A DNA stretch of 12,224 nt. Origin: Shewanella sp. GTDB lineage: Bacteria > Pseudomonadota > Gammaproteobacteria > Enterobacterales > Shewanellaceae. The notes beneath the pieces were generated by a model. That model saw only the letters and a program-made list of their open reading frames with translations, ran no database searches and was not told the origin of the DNA. This document shows, one piece after another, positions 1-7,272 of this stretch. Position numbers and translations under genes: made by a program. The first letter of the stretch is position 1. Each line of letters begins with the position of its first letter. The stretch is from NCBI GenBank assembly GCA_004195335.1, contig SDWK01000488.1:1-12224 (forward strand). Direction: 5' to 3'.

Positions 1-19
1 AGATGTGTATAAGAGACAG
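1..19 (+). other. Tn5 mosaic-end (Nextera) sequencing adapter remnant
   Basis: The first 19 bases read AGATGTGTATAAGAGACAG, an exact match to the hyperactive Tn5 mosaic end used in Nextera/tagmentation libraries. It is synthetic sequence left untrimmed at the edge of an assembled contig, not part of the organism. Genomic sequence begins at about position 20. No transposase or other Tn5 sequence follows, so a real insertion is unlikely. Confidence 0.96.
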
Positions 20-76
20 CTATTAGACATAGTCATAGCGGAAAAAGGTTTGAATTCATATTAAATAAAGTTGCCG

Positions 77-110
77 GAAGGTGTATCTGTCATATGGCAG
101 ATACACCTTC
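77..110. repeat. 34-bp near-perfect palindrome, intergenic hairpin
   Basis: Two perfect 13-base arms, GAAGGTGTATCTG (77-89) and CAGATACACCTTC (98-110), flank an 8-base centre that itself contains the palindrome CATATG. It lies about 90 bases past the stop of the minus-strand cyclodeaminase-family gene. Neither strand has a proper run of T after the stem, although the minus strand has a loose T-rich stretch a few bases on. It could be a weak terminator or mRNA 3'-end stabiliser, an extragenic repeat, or an operator for a gene left of the window. The inverted repeat is certain; its role is not. Confidence 0.7.
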
Positions 111-156
111 GAAGAGTTCGACACTAGATTAAGGTTGGTAAGCATCGCCGTTAGGC

Positions 157-188
157 AAGGGGAGGGGGGGAGACGAGGGCCTCCCTTT
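157..188. repeat. G-rich hairpin / possible G-quadruplex downstream of the cyclodeaminase-family gene
   Basis: Plus-strand G runs at 159-162, 164-170 and 177-179 can be divided into four G3 tracts with loops of 1, 1 and 6 bases, which fits the simple quadruplex pattern. AAGGGGAGG (157-165) can also pair with CCTCCCTTT (180-188), with one G:T wobble. It lies 12 bases past the stop of the minus-strand gene, so that gene's transcript carries the C-rich strand. No T tract follows, so a classical intrinsic terminator is not supported. Confidence 0.35.
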
Positions 189-199
189 ATTACGGAGTA

Positions 200-1153
200 T
201 TAAGTCTCACTGATCTTTGAAAATGCGATTTGCGCCCCGACGAGATCGGCTAAAGCGGTACCTACGGTTTTAAATAGTGTGATCTGCTTGATGTCAGTTC
301 TTCCCTTGACTCGATGATCACACAGTTGTGCCAGTTCACCTTTGACTTCATTCGTGCTGTAAACGCCTTCGGCGACAGGTATCAGGAGTTCACCCGCTTC
401 GGCAAAGACATTTATCTTTGAGTCGACATAGACATTTGATTTTAAAATGAGTTTAGTGTCGCATTCGCGACGGTCATGATTATGGTTACCAACGAAGTCT
501 GTGTGTGTGCCTTCCTGCACCCAGTCACCGTCAAACAACGGAGTTGGAGAACCCGTTGCACAACTGATGATATCCGCATTTCGCACGGCAAATTCTAAGT
601 TGTCACATACTGTTACGTCGAGTTCGGGGCGGCTACTTTTTACTATATCGACTATCTTCAGTGCACTGTCTCGGTTGCGCCCCCAAATCTTAATCTCAGT
701 AATAGGTCTGACACTTGCGTGGGCGAGTGCCATAAATGAGGCAAGACGACCTGTGCCACATACCAGTAATTTGGTGGCATCTTCTCTTGCCAGAAATTTG
801 CTCCCCAATGCTGAAATGGCTGCCGTACGCCAGTATGTCACGCTAGTACCATCGACTAACGCCTGAGGAACACCCGTTTTACGATCAAAAATCATTATTT
901 TTGAATATAGGCTTTCTAAATCTGCCGACTGACTCGGATTATTTGGAAAATAGGTAAAAGCTTTAACGGCTATCGTTTTGTCATTCCATGAAGGCAATAC
1001 AGCAAAGGCATCACTGTGAGATGAAGATTCATCTAGGCTAAATACTTGTCGTTGAGGCATGCCTGCGGGCTTAGAGAACGTATCTTTAAGTGCACGGATC
1101 AGCTCAGGAAAGTTAAGTGTTTGGTGGATTTGTTCTGCATCGATGATTAGCAT
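200..1153 (-). CDS. Ornithine cyclodeaminase / mu-crystallin family NAD(P)-dependent protein
   Basis: A 317-residue cytoplasmic protein of the ornithine cyclodeaminase/mu-crystallin family, whose members include ornithine cyclodeaminase, L-alanine dehydrogenase and delta1-pyrroline-2-carboxylate (ketimine) reductase. Visible family signatures are the substrate-binding stretch around residues 101-120 with WRTAA (Arg109), the Rossmann nucleotide-binding loop CGTGRLA (132-138), the segment GTHTDFVGNHNHDRRECD (215-232) with the likely catalytic Asp232, and the C-terminal KTVGTALADL (295-304). The length is normal for the family and the frame is intact. Start ATG at 1153 is supported by AGGA on the minus strand, 5 bases upstream. 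It stands alone and divergent from a chemoreceptor gene, so context does not indicate the substrate. Imino-acid reduction in proline or hydroxyproline catabolism is as plausible as true ornithine deamination. Family is confident; reaction is not. Confidence 0.88.
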   Translation of the reverse strand: MLIIDAEQIHQTLNFPELIRALKDTFSKPAGMPQRQVFSLDESSSHSDAFAVLPSWNDKTIAVKAFTYFPNNPSQSADLESLYSKIMIFDRKTGVPQALVDGTSVTYWRTAAISALGSKFLAREDATKLLVCGTGRLASFMALAHASVRPITEIKIWGRNRDSALKIVDIVKSSRPELDVTVCDNLEFAVRNADIISCATGSPTPLFDGDWVQEGTHTDFVGNHNHDRRECDTKLILKSNVYVDSKINVFAEAGELLIPVAEGVYSTNEVKGELAQLCDHRVKGRTDIKQITLFKTVGTALADLVGAQIAFSKISET

Positions 1154-1298
1154 CTATATCCTATATTATTTTTTGGATATTGTATATTAAATGTCATGTG
1201 AGATGAATATGTAAATTGAGATGAAAGGCAATTAGTGAGTAATACTTCAAAATGTTGAACTAGCGTGATGTTATTTTGTTTTTACTACTAATATTAGC

Positions 1299-1325
1299 TA
1301 ATGATGCTGGTTTGGTTGCCGATGA
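1299..1325 (+). promoter_or_regulatory. Candidate sigma-28 (FliA) promoter of the chemoreceptor gene
   Basis: TAATGATG (1299-1306), exactly 11 bases, then GCCGATGA (1318-1325). Against the FliA consensus TAAAGTTT-N11-GCCGATAA the -10 matches 7 of 8 and the -35 5 of 8, with ideal spacing. It lies about 100 bases before the preferred chemoreceptor start. FliA control of chemoreceptor genes is well established in motile gammaproteobacteria. This is a pattern match by eye only. Confidence 0.5.
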
Positions 1326-1432
1326 TGAGTGGGGTATTACGATACCTTGCATTTGTCATTTAACCAACTTAGCTCTGTGATTTATTTACAACTATCCTTA
1401 CTAGAGTGCTCTCATTTATAAAGGTCGCCAAT

Positions 1433-3295
1433 ATGCTCATTCGTCATAAATTACTGCTCAGTGCTGCAGTTTCTATTATCTCCATATTTGCCATGTTCGG
1501 TCTGCAAATATATGCAAGTGGTATACAGGATGACCTGTCTCATACCGCCCAAGGTGTTATTGAATTAGAGAAAGAGGTGCTGAGTCTTCGCAAAGACGAA
1601 AAGGACTTCTTTGCCCGACTGGAGCTTGGTTATTTGGATAAACACCAGTCAAATTCAGATGATATTGCAAAAGTGATTAGCTCGTTAAGAGAGAGCTTTG
1701 TTACTTATGATATATCGACAAAAGCACTGCAGAGTTTTGAGCAGAGTTTGAGTCACTATGAGCAGTCGTTTAAAAAGGTGGTTCAACTGCAGCAGGAGAT
1801 TGGACTTACCCCCAAAACAGGTCTTTATGGCACCCTGCGACAAGCCGTTCGCAATGTTGAAACTCTGGTTAAAGAATACGATGAGCCAGGACTGATGGTG
1901 ATAATGCTACAGCTGAGACGTAATGAAAAAGATTTTATGTTACGCCGGAATATGAGTTACGTAGATAAATTTGATGGCAATATTAAGAAGTTTGAACAGG
2001 CCTTAGCTGAGTCAGATCTCGATGAGAGTGTCAAAAATGAAACCATGATGCTTATCTCAAGTTACCAGAAAGATTTCGCAACCTTGGTGACTAAGGAGCA
2101 AGCTTTAGGCTTAACCAAAAATGATGGCGGAATGGCGGAACTGCGTGATGCCATTGCTACGGCGGAGGCAGACTCTGAACGATTAAAAGAGCAAGCCGTT
2201 GCAGCGATCCATGCTGCTGAAGAGTCGGCCCTTACGGTGGGGATCGTTGTATTTATCCTGATTGCTATCATTCTTTGTGTTTTTACCTTCTTTATTATCC
2301 GCAGCATTATGGAGCCAGTAATGCGGATCACTCTTGCAATCTCAAATATCGAAAAAAATAAGGATTTATCGATCCGTTGTGATACCACTTCAGATGATGA
2401 GTTAGGTCAAATTGCCAAACACTTTAATTTGATGGTAGAGAGTTTCCAAACGTTAATTGAAGAGGTTATAGAATCGGTTCAGATTATGAATCATTCATGT
2501 GCTGAACTTTCATTAAATGCGACTAAAGCATCGGAAGGCGTAGGGCTGCAGCTCAATGAAACTGATATGGTGGCTACCGCAATAACCGAAATGGGGGCAA
2601 CTATCGATGAAATTGCCAAAAATACTGAGTTGGCCGCAGACAGAGCTGGGAATACCCATGACAATGCCCAAAAAGGGCTGCTAGGTGTCGAGCAAACCAT
2701 TGAAAAAATTGAATCACTGGCTGAACAGCTTGATGGTTCAGCGCAAGTGGTCGGTGAGCTAGAAAAAGACAGTGAGACGATAGGCCGTGTTTTAGATGTG
2801 ATTCGAGGCATCGCCGAACAGACTAACTTGCTGGCACTCAATGCGGCTATCGAAGCGGCTCGAGCGGGTGAGCAAGGACGCGGTTTTGCTGTCGTAGCCG
2901 ATGAGGTGCGTAGCCTGGCGATGAGGACTCAAGAGTCGACCCAAGAGATCGCAGGGATCATTCAAACACTTCAGGCAAGAACCCGTTCTATCGTTCAGCT
3001 GATGGAAGCAACTCAAAAGCAGGGAGGGGAAAGTGCCGAGCAAGCGGCAATAGCGGGTACCCTCCTCGAACAGATAAACGTCGATGTCACTAATATTATG
3101 GACATGAGTACTCAAATAGCGGCTGCAATCGAAGAGCAAAGTATGGTTGCCGCTGAGGTTAATAAGAACGTCGTGATAATCAGAGATATTGCTCAGGATT
3201 CGGCAACAGCAGCTGATGAGAATAGCCTGGCCACCAGTGAAGTTCAATCTCGTGCTGAATCACTTCATCGAGCGGTGAGTTTATTTAAGATCTAA
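1433..3295 (+). CDS. Methyl-accepting chemotaxis protein with helical bimodular (HBM-type) periplasmic sensor
   Basis: An inner-membrane chemoreceptor that passes periplasmic ligand signals to CheW/CheA. I start it at ATG 1433 (620 residues), which has AAGG about 8 bases upstream; an in-frame GTG at 1406 lacks a ribosome binding site. Layout: membrane helix 1 at about 5-28, an all-helical sensor at about 32-262, membrane helix 2 at about 266-291, HAMP to about 345, then the signalling coiled coil. Its hairpin tip is near 458-496, with the hallmark [19 protein letters not shown] and [12 protein letters not shown]. The sensor repeats one motif: [15 protein letters not shown] near residue 52 and [15 protein letters not shown] near residue 161. 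This fits the two stacked bundles of HBM receptors such as Pseudomonas McpS, which bind organic acids. The ligand here is unknown. The C-terminus (SLFKI) lacks a CheR/CheB-docking pentapeptide. A diguanylate cyclase gene follows 57 bases later with no clear terminator between. Confidence 0.93.
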   Translation: MLIRHKLLLSAAVSIISIFAMFGLQIYASGIQDDLSHTAQGVIELEKEVLSLRKDEKDFFARLELGYLDKHQSNSDDIAKVISSLRESFVTYDISTKALQSFEQSLSHYEQSFKKVVQLQQEIGLTPKTGLYGTLRQAVRNVETLVKEYDEPGLMVIMLQLRRNEKDFMLRRNMSYVDKFDGNIKKFEQALAESDLDESVKNETMMLISSYQKDFATLVTKEQALGLTKNDGGMAELRDAIATAEADSERLKEQAVAAIHAAEESALTVGIVVFILIAIILCVFTFFIIRSIMEPVMRITLAISNIEKNKDLSIRCDTTSDDELGQIAKHFNLMVESFQTLIEEVIESVQIMNHSCAELSLNATKASEGVGLQLNETDMVATAITEMGATIDEIAKNTELAADRAGNTHDNAQKGLLGVEQTIEKIESLAEQLDGSAQVVGELEKDSETIGRVLDVIRGIAEQTNLLALNAAIEAARAGEQGRGFAVVADEVRSLAMRTQESTQEIAGIIQTLQARTRSIVQLMEATQKQGGESAEQAAIAGTLLEQINVDVTNIMDMSTQIAAAIEEQSMVAAEVNKNVVIIRDIAQDSATAADENSLATSEVQSRAESLHRAVSLFKI

Positions 3296-3352
3296 CCCTG
3301 AAACAGAATCATTAGGCTAAGCTTAAAAAATGGATTTATCTGAGTTGGTTAC

Positions 3353-4933
3353 ATGAAATTAAATCGCTTTTTAAATTTGCTTGGTTTAGTGATTCTGCTG
3401 TTCTCTTTTTTGGCAGCGAGTGTGCTCTATCAATTCGTTTACCTGCCGGTTATTGAGTCGCAGATGCGCTCACAGCAAGAAAAAGAACTCCTTGCCGTTC
3501 AGCGTGGCCTCAAGTTTGCTCAACAGAGTTTAGAGACGCTTTGTTATGATTATGCTGTCTGGGATGAAATGGTTAAATTTGTTGATTCCAGAGAGCCTTC
3601 CTTCATCGAGTCCAATTTAAGCGCAAACAGTTTCGAAGCTGCCGATATTGATGGAGCGTATCTCTTCGATACCGAAGGTAAGCTTCTGTGGCAGTACTTC
3701 GTAAACCCAACCTTTTCATCTCACAGATTACAAAAAAGTGATACTTCTTGGGTCGGGCATGTGTTGCCTGATGGGCGAGCGATTAATGAGCGGTTACCCT
3801 CGACAAGAAACGGAATAATTAATTTAGACGGAACTGTGGTTTATTTCAGTAATGCCGCCGTGTTACCAACTAGTGGAAAGGGGGCGGTCGCTGGTAGTCT
3901 ACTGATGGTCAGGGGGTTAGATGATAGTTTGATTGAGCAGATTAGACAGTTAAGTTTAGTGAATTTTACAATAGAGGGCTTAGACTCTGGAAAGTCATAT
4001 TCAGGGCTGACAAACTTTAATGGTATGCCTAAAATTGGAGCTCTGGCTTCTAAGCATGAATGGCTTATTAATGATGTTTTTGGCGTGCCCGCGTTGAAAA
4101 TATCAGTTACTCACGATGAAAAAATATCTCCTTCAATCCTCACACCAGAATCAATGCTTCTCTTCGTCACTTTGATTATTGCATCAGCATGTTCTGTGAT
4201 CCCGCTTTCTTTCATGATATTAAGGCCGATACGGAGTGCAAACTTAGTCTTAGACAAGATGGCTGAGCGCGGCAGCTTGTATAAAATGAGGACCTCATGG
4301 CACATAGATGAGATGGTCCGTTTAACAAGTTCCTTTAACCTGATGGTTGATAAATTAGAGCGACATCAAAATTATCTGGAATCTTTATCATATAAAGACT
4401 CATTAACGGGTATTGCTAATCGTCGCAGTCTGGAAGTCTTCGCCCAAAGAGCCTTCACTCTGTGGAGAGAGGGGAAGGGAGTCATAGGTTTCTTGATGAT
4501 AGACATCGATCTGTTTAAGGAATACAACGATACTTTAGGTCATCAAGCTGGAGATAAAGCCATCCTTTTAATTGCCCAAACCTTATTACTTGAATGCAGA
4601 CGAAGGGGAGAGTTAGTGACCCGCTACGGGGGAGAGGAGTTTTGTGTCGTCATTCAGGGGGATAACTTTGCTCAAATGGAGTTGTTATCGAAAAGGATGT
4701 TGGAAAAAGTGAGGGAGCTAAATATCTACCACCCAAAATCTTGTTTTGATGACAGGGTCACTGTGAGTATTGGTGGAGTGTTCTATGAACGTTTTCATCC
4801 ATCATTTTCAGATGTTAATTGGGAAAGTATGATAGGCCAAGCTGATGAGCAACTTTATGAGGCAAAGTTAACAGGGCGTAACAAGCTGATGCTTGAGTAC
4901 AAGAGAGTTGAATCATTAAAGCTGGTGGAATAA
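3353..4933 (+). CDS. Membrane diguanylate cyclase, CHASE4-HAMP-GGDEF
   Basis: A 526-residue inner-membrane enzyme predicted to make cyclic di-GMP from two GTP. Layout: membrane helix at about 7-29; periplasmic CHASE4 sensor at about 45-260, with the typical YDYAVWDEMVKF (66-77) and FIESNLS; membrane helix at about 267-290; HAMP at about 290-342; GGDEF domain from DSLTGIANRR (349-358) to the end. Catalytic features are intact: MIDIDLFK with Asp384, N392/D393, GHQAGD (396-401) and the active-site loop GGEEF (426-430). The inhibitory RxxD motif five residues before the loop reads RRGE (417-420), with Asp replaced by Glu, so product inhibition may be weakened. No EAL or HD-GYP domain is present, so it should only synthesise. 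Start ATG 3353 has a poor ribosome binding site, and no in-frame alternative would preserve the first membrane helix. It probably shares transcripts with the upstream chemoreceptor gene. The CHASE4 ligand is unknown. Confidence 0.92.
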   Translation: MKLNRFLNLLGLVILLFSFLAASVLYQFVYLPVIESQMRSQQEKELLAVQRGLKFAQQSLETLCYDYAVWDEMVKFVDSREPSFIESNLSANSFEAADIDGAYLFDTEGKLLWQYFVNPTFSSHRLQKSDTSWVGHVLPDGRAINERLPSTRNGIINLDGTVVYFSNAAVLPTSGKGAVAGSLLMVRGLDDSLIEQIRQLSLVNFTIEGLDSGKSYSGLTNFNGMPKIGALASKHEWLINDVFGVPALKISVTHDEKISPSILTPESMLLFVTLIIASACSVIPLSFMILRPIRSANLVLDKMAERGSLYKMRTSWHIDEMVRLTSSFNLMVDKLERHQNYLESLSYKDSLTGIANRRSLEVFAQRAFTLWREGKGVIGFLMIDIDLFKEYNDTLGHQAGDKAILLIAQTLLLECRRRGELVTRYGGEEFCVVIQGDNFAQMELLSKRMLEKVRELNIYHPKSCFDDRVTVSIGGVFYERFHPSFSDVNWESMIGQADEQLYEAKLTGRNKLMLEYKRVESLKLVE

Positions 4934-5035
4934 ATCATCGATAACAGGTGGATAAAAACGGCATAAAGATAAGAGATATAAATTAAAATGATTTATAAAA
5001 GGTGTATTGGATTGAGGGGATATAGAAGAGAAAAT

Positions 5036-5111
5036 TGGTGCCCGAACCCGGAATCGAACCAGGGACACGAGGATTTTCAATCCTCTGCTCTACCGACTGA
5101 GCTATTCGGGC
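5036..5111 (-). tRNA. tRNA-Phe (GAA)
   Basis: A 76-base minus-strand cloverleaf with encoded CCA (5036-5038). The acceptor arms GCCCGAA and TTCGGGC pair perfectly, the D stem is GCTC/GAGC, the anticodon stem is GAGGA/TCCTC and the T arm carries TTCGATT. The anticodon GAA is complementary to 5076-5078, at tRNA positions 34-36, and reads Phe codons. The sequence closely resembles the E. coli pheU/pheV product. No partial copy of its 3' end is seen elsewhere in the window, so there is no sign of an integrated element. Confidence 0.97.
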
Positions 5112-5121
5112 AACGGCGGCT

Positions 5122-5150
5122 ATTAAAAGGCTTTTAGCGTTTTGAGTCAA
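5122..5150 (-). promoter_or_regulatory. Sigma-70 promoter of tRNA-Phe with GC-rich discriminator
   Basis: On the minus strand, TTGACT (5145-5150), a 17-base spacer and TTTAAT (5122-5127), ending 10 bases before the mature tRNA 5' end. The bases after the -10 (AGCCGCC) form a GC-rich discriminator, the feature known to make stable-RNA promoters sensitive to ppGpp/DksA. Stringent control is inferred from that composition alone. Confidence 0.75.
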
Positions 5151-5361
5151 TCACTTTTTTTAATTTAACCGTAATTGCTGTTTGTTTGGATGAGTTTTGT
5201 GCGAATAAGTCCACACACTTGCTTTGTTGTATAAAACAACTTTGCATAGCCTTAACTGGCTTGCTGTTTATACGTAAAAGGTGAGTCTATTAAGACAAAC
5301 TTCAGTTGTTATGGAGAATAACACTGCTTTTGATAGATAAAAAAGGCAATGTTTGCTCATA
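5151..5361. other. Intergenic stretch without a gene
   Basis: This lies between the tRNA-Phe promoter and the bamD terminator. It is AT-rich, and I find no supportable open frame, RNA gene or mobile sequence. It holds two small inverted repeats: GTTGT/ACAAC near 5227, and an imperfect CAGTTGTTAT/ATAACACTG near 5303-5326. Both are too weak to name. Confidence 0.6.
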
Positions 5362-5387
5362 AAAAAGCCCCGTTACCGGAGCTTTTT
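5362..5387 (-). terminator. Intrinsic terminator of bamD
   Basis: On the minus strand, AAAAAGCTCCG, loop GTAA and CGGGGCTTTTT form an 11-base-pair stem with one T:G wobble, capped by a GNRA-type tetraloop and followed by a T run. It lies 27 bases past the bamD stop. A and T tracts on both sides may let it also work in the plus direction, though no plus-strand gene lies immediately before it. Confidence 0.88.
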
Positions 5388-5413
5388 ATGACTTCGCCAG
5401 GCTAATAGTTTGA

Positions 5414-6175
5414 TTAGCGAGATAACATTTTATTATTTGGGAAGTTAATTTTCATTACCGATAAGACATTTTCTTTGAGTTTTTCTTGGCCTAGCTCACC
5501 ATAAGCCTCAGCCATAATCTCTAATGCTCGCTCTGTCGATGTGGTGTTCGGATACGTTTCCATTACCGATTGTGCTCTCGTTGAAGCCGCACTCCAAGCA
5601 TTCATTTTTATATAGTATTCAGCGACGTTGATAGAGTATCTTGCTAGGCGGTTTTTCAAGTAAAACATACGCTTAGCTGCATCTGGTGCATATTTGCTAT
5701 TTGGGTATGACTTGATTAAACGGTCGAAATCTTTAAAGGCATCTTGTGCTACTTTGGGATCTCGATCTGTCCTGTCGATATCTAACATATCGTGGAACAT
5801 ATAGTTATCAGATTGCATATTGACGAGTCCGCGCATGTAATAAACATAGTCAATATCTTTATGAGTTGGGTTGAGTCTGGTAAAACGATCGATATTAGCG
5901 ATACCCGATGCAGCGTCATCTAGTTTATAATAGGCATAGATGAGGTCGAGTTGTACTTGAGTTTTATGCGGGCCAAAAGGATAGCGAGAGTCTAATGCTT
6001 CCAATGAGCGGACCGCTTTACTGAAGTTTCCAAGCTCCATTGACGTTCTTGCTTGAGAGTAAAGTACATCTGGTGAGGATTTACTTACTTTTAAATCTTC
6101 TTCTGGGCTACTACTGCAGGCCGCTATGGCCAGTGAAAACAGGCCTACTACGGCACCTTTAGCAAATTTATGCAT
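5414..6175 (-). CDS. bamD: Outer membrane assembly lipoprotein BamD
   Basis: An essential lipoprotein of the BAM complex, which inserts beta-barrel proteins into the outer membrane; BamD contacts BamA and recognises substrates from the periplasm. The start at 6175 gives 253 residues (E. coli 245) and a clean lipoprotein signal: MHKFAKG, a hydrophobic stretch, then lipobox IAAC with Cys20, followed by Ser (outer-membrane sorting). The frame stays open upstream to 6262 (29 more residues), but that extension would bury the signal peptide and lies upstream of the predicted promoter. The mature part is a TPR-type helical repeat: LYSQARTSMELGNFSKAV (38-55), DLIYAYYKLDDAASGI (77-92), YVYYMRGLVNM (110-120), a loop DIDRTDRDP (132-140), and repeats around 143-235. 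The gene is divergent from rluD, as in E. coli. The ribosome binding site at 6175 is weak. Confidence 0.96.
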   Translation of the reverse strand: MHKFAKGAVVGLFSLAIAACSSSPEEDLKVSKSSPDVLYSQARTSMELGNFSKAVRSLEALDSRYPFGPHKTQVQLDLIYAYYKLDDAASGIANIDRFTRLNPTHKDIDYVYYMRGLVNMQSDNYMFHDMLDIDRTDRDPKVAQDAFKDFDRLIKSYPNSKYAPDAAKRMFYLKNRLARYSINVAEYYIKMNAWSAASTRAQSVMETYPNTTSTERALEIMAEAYGELGQEKLKENVLSVMKINFPNNKMLSR

Positions 6176-6204
6176 ACTTGAGTTCGATTCTTTTAAAGTT
6201 ATGG

Positions 6205-6233
6205 TTAAGAATTTTTCCATTTCAATATAAAAT
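6205..6233 (+). promoter_or_regulatory. Candidate sigma-70 promoter of rluD-pgeF
   Basis: TTAAGA (6205-6210), 17 bases, TAAAAT (6228-6233). The -10 matches 5 of 6 and the -35 only 4 of 6. It gives a leader of roughly 55-60 bases before rluD, containing a small CCCG/CGGG hairpin at 6275-6287. It overlaps the divergent bamD promoter. This is the best candidate by eye, not certain. Confidence 0.4.
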
Positions 6234-6252
6234 AGAAACAATTCGATTGTAA
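6224..6252 (-). promoter_or_regulatory. Candidate sigma-70 promoter of bamD
   Basis: On the minus strand, TTACAA (6247-6252), 17 bases, TATATT (6224-6229). Transcription would begin near 6217, about 40 bases before the ATG at 6175 and downstream of both alternative upstream ATGs (6262, 6220). This supports the shorter BamD start. Confidence 0.6.
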
Positions 6253-6297
6253 CAGATAGCACACATTTTTGGACCCCGAAAAGCGGGCACGGTTCCT

Positions 6298-7269
6298 ATG
6301 ACACAAGAGATTAATCTAAAAAGTGAGATAACAGCAACACAAACAGGTCAAAGATTGGATCAAACTTTGGCTGGATTGTTCCCTGATTACTCACGCACAC
6401 GCATCAAAGAGTGGATCCAAGCTGGTTGGGTGTACATTGATGGCGCAGTTTCTACTAAGCCTAGAGAAAAGGTACTCGAAGGGCAAGTGATACAAGTTGA
6501 AGCGACTTTAGTCGAAGAGACGACAGCTAAAGCACAAAAGATAGACTTAGATATCATTTATGAAGATGAGCACATTATTGTTATCAATAAACAGGCTGGA
6601 CTCGTCGTTCATCCTGGCGCTGGTAATAGTGACGGCACTTTGCTGAATGCTTTGTTGTATCATTGTCCAAGTATCGAACTTGTTCCGCGTGCGGGTATCG
6701 TGCATCGTCTGGATAAAGATACAACCGGACTTATGGTTGTAGCTAAGACCGTTGAGGCTCAAACTCATCTGGTTTCAGCTCTACAAGCAAGAGAGATCAC
6801 TCGTGAGTATGAAGCTATAGTTCTAGGCACGATCATATCTGGCGGGACTGTCGATGAGCCTATCGACCGTCATCCAACCAAGCGTACACATATGGCTGTG
6901 GTGCACAATGGTAAGCCTGCTATGACTCATTACCGTGTTGCTGAAAAATTTAGAGCTCATACTCGATTGAGATTGCGCCTCGAGTCCGGTAGAACGCATC
7001 AGATCCGTGTGCATATGTCTTATATTGGGCATACCTTGGTCGGTGACCCCGTGTACGGCGGCCGTCCCAGACCACCAAAAGGTGTATCGCCTGAATTCTT
7101 TGAAACTTATATGGGTTTTAAGCGTCAAGCTTTACATGCTATCAGGCTAGAACTTGCACATCCTTATACTTGCGAAATTATGAGCTGGCAGGCGCCAGTT
7201 CCTGAAGATATGGTTGTTTTGACTAGGGCGTTACGCCAGGACACGCTTGATAATCCATCGATTGTTTAA
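6298..7269 (+). CDS. rluD: 23S rRNA pseudouridine(1911/1915/1917) synthase RluD
   Basis: Isomerises three uridines to pseudouridine in helix 69 of 23S rRNA, an intersubunit bridge of the ribosome, in late 50S assembly. The protein has 323 residues (E. coli 326). The N-terminal S4-like RNA-binding domain is at about 17-75 (RLDQTLAGLFPDYSRTRIKEWI onward). The RluA-family catalytic domain follows, with motif I HRLDKDTTGL (136-145). Catalytic Asp139 has the same number as in E. coli. Also visible are the basic/aromatic block REITREYEA near 165, GRTHQIRVH (about 231-239) and the GDPVYGG stretch (about 249-255). This separates it from RluA/RluC, as does its place between bamD and pgeF. The pgeF start lies 3 bases past its stop, so the two are almost surely one operon. 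The ribosome binding site before ATG 6298 is weak. Confidence 0.96.
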   Translation: MTQEINLKSEITATQTGQRLDQTLAGLFPDYSRTRIKEWIQAGWVYIDGAVSTKPREKVLEGQVIQVEATLVEETTAKAQKIDLDIIYEDEHIIVINKQAGLVVHPGAGNSDGTLLNALLYHCPSIELVPRAGIVHRLDKDTTGLMVVAKTVEAQTHLVSALQAREITREYEAIVLGTIISGGTVDEPIDRHPTKRTHMAVVHNGKPAMTHYRVAEKFRAHTRLRLRLESGRTHQIRVHMSYIGHTLVGDPVYGGRPRPPKGVSPEFFETYMGFKRQALHAIRLELAHPYTCEIMSWQAPVPEDMVVLTRALRQDTLDNPSIV

Positions 7270-7272
7270 TCG

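Noticed and set aside
1375..1393. CRP-like site (TGTGA half with TACAA)
   Set aside because: Only the left half fits the consensus TGTGA-N6-TCACA; the right half is too poor to call.
1406..1432. GTG start extending the chemoreceptor by nine residues
   Set aside because: There is no ribosome binding site before it, whereas ATG 1433 has AAGG at good spacing and begins a normal short N-tail before the first membrane helix.
2491..3247. Long antisense open frames opposite the chemoreceptor gene
   Set aside because: They lie wholly within a confidently identified coding region, have low-complexity Ser-rich or unrecognisable translations, and have no ribosome binding sites.
4977..4997. AT-only inverted repeat TATAAAT/ATTTATA after the diguanylate cyclase gene
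   Set aside because: There are no G:C pairs in the stem and no T tract follows, so it is not credible as a terminator, and it is expected by chance in AT-rich DNA.
5036..5111. tRNA-Phe as an integration site for a genomic island
   Set aside because: No integrase, no duplicated tRNA 3' end and no foreign-looking genes are seen beside it.
6176..6262. N-terminal extension of BamD by 29 residues
   Set aside because: It would place the lipoprotein signal peptide internally and begins upstream of the best bamD promoter.
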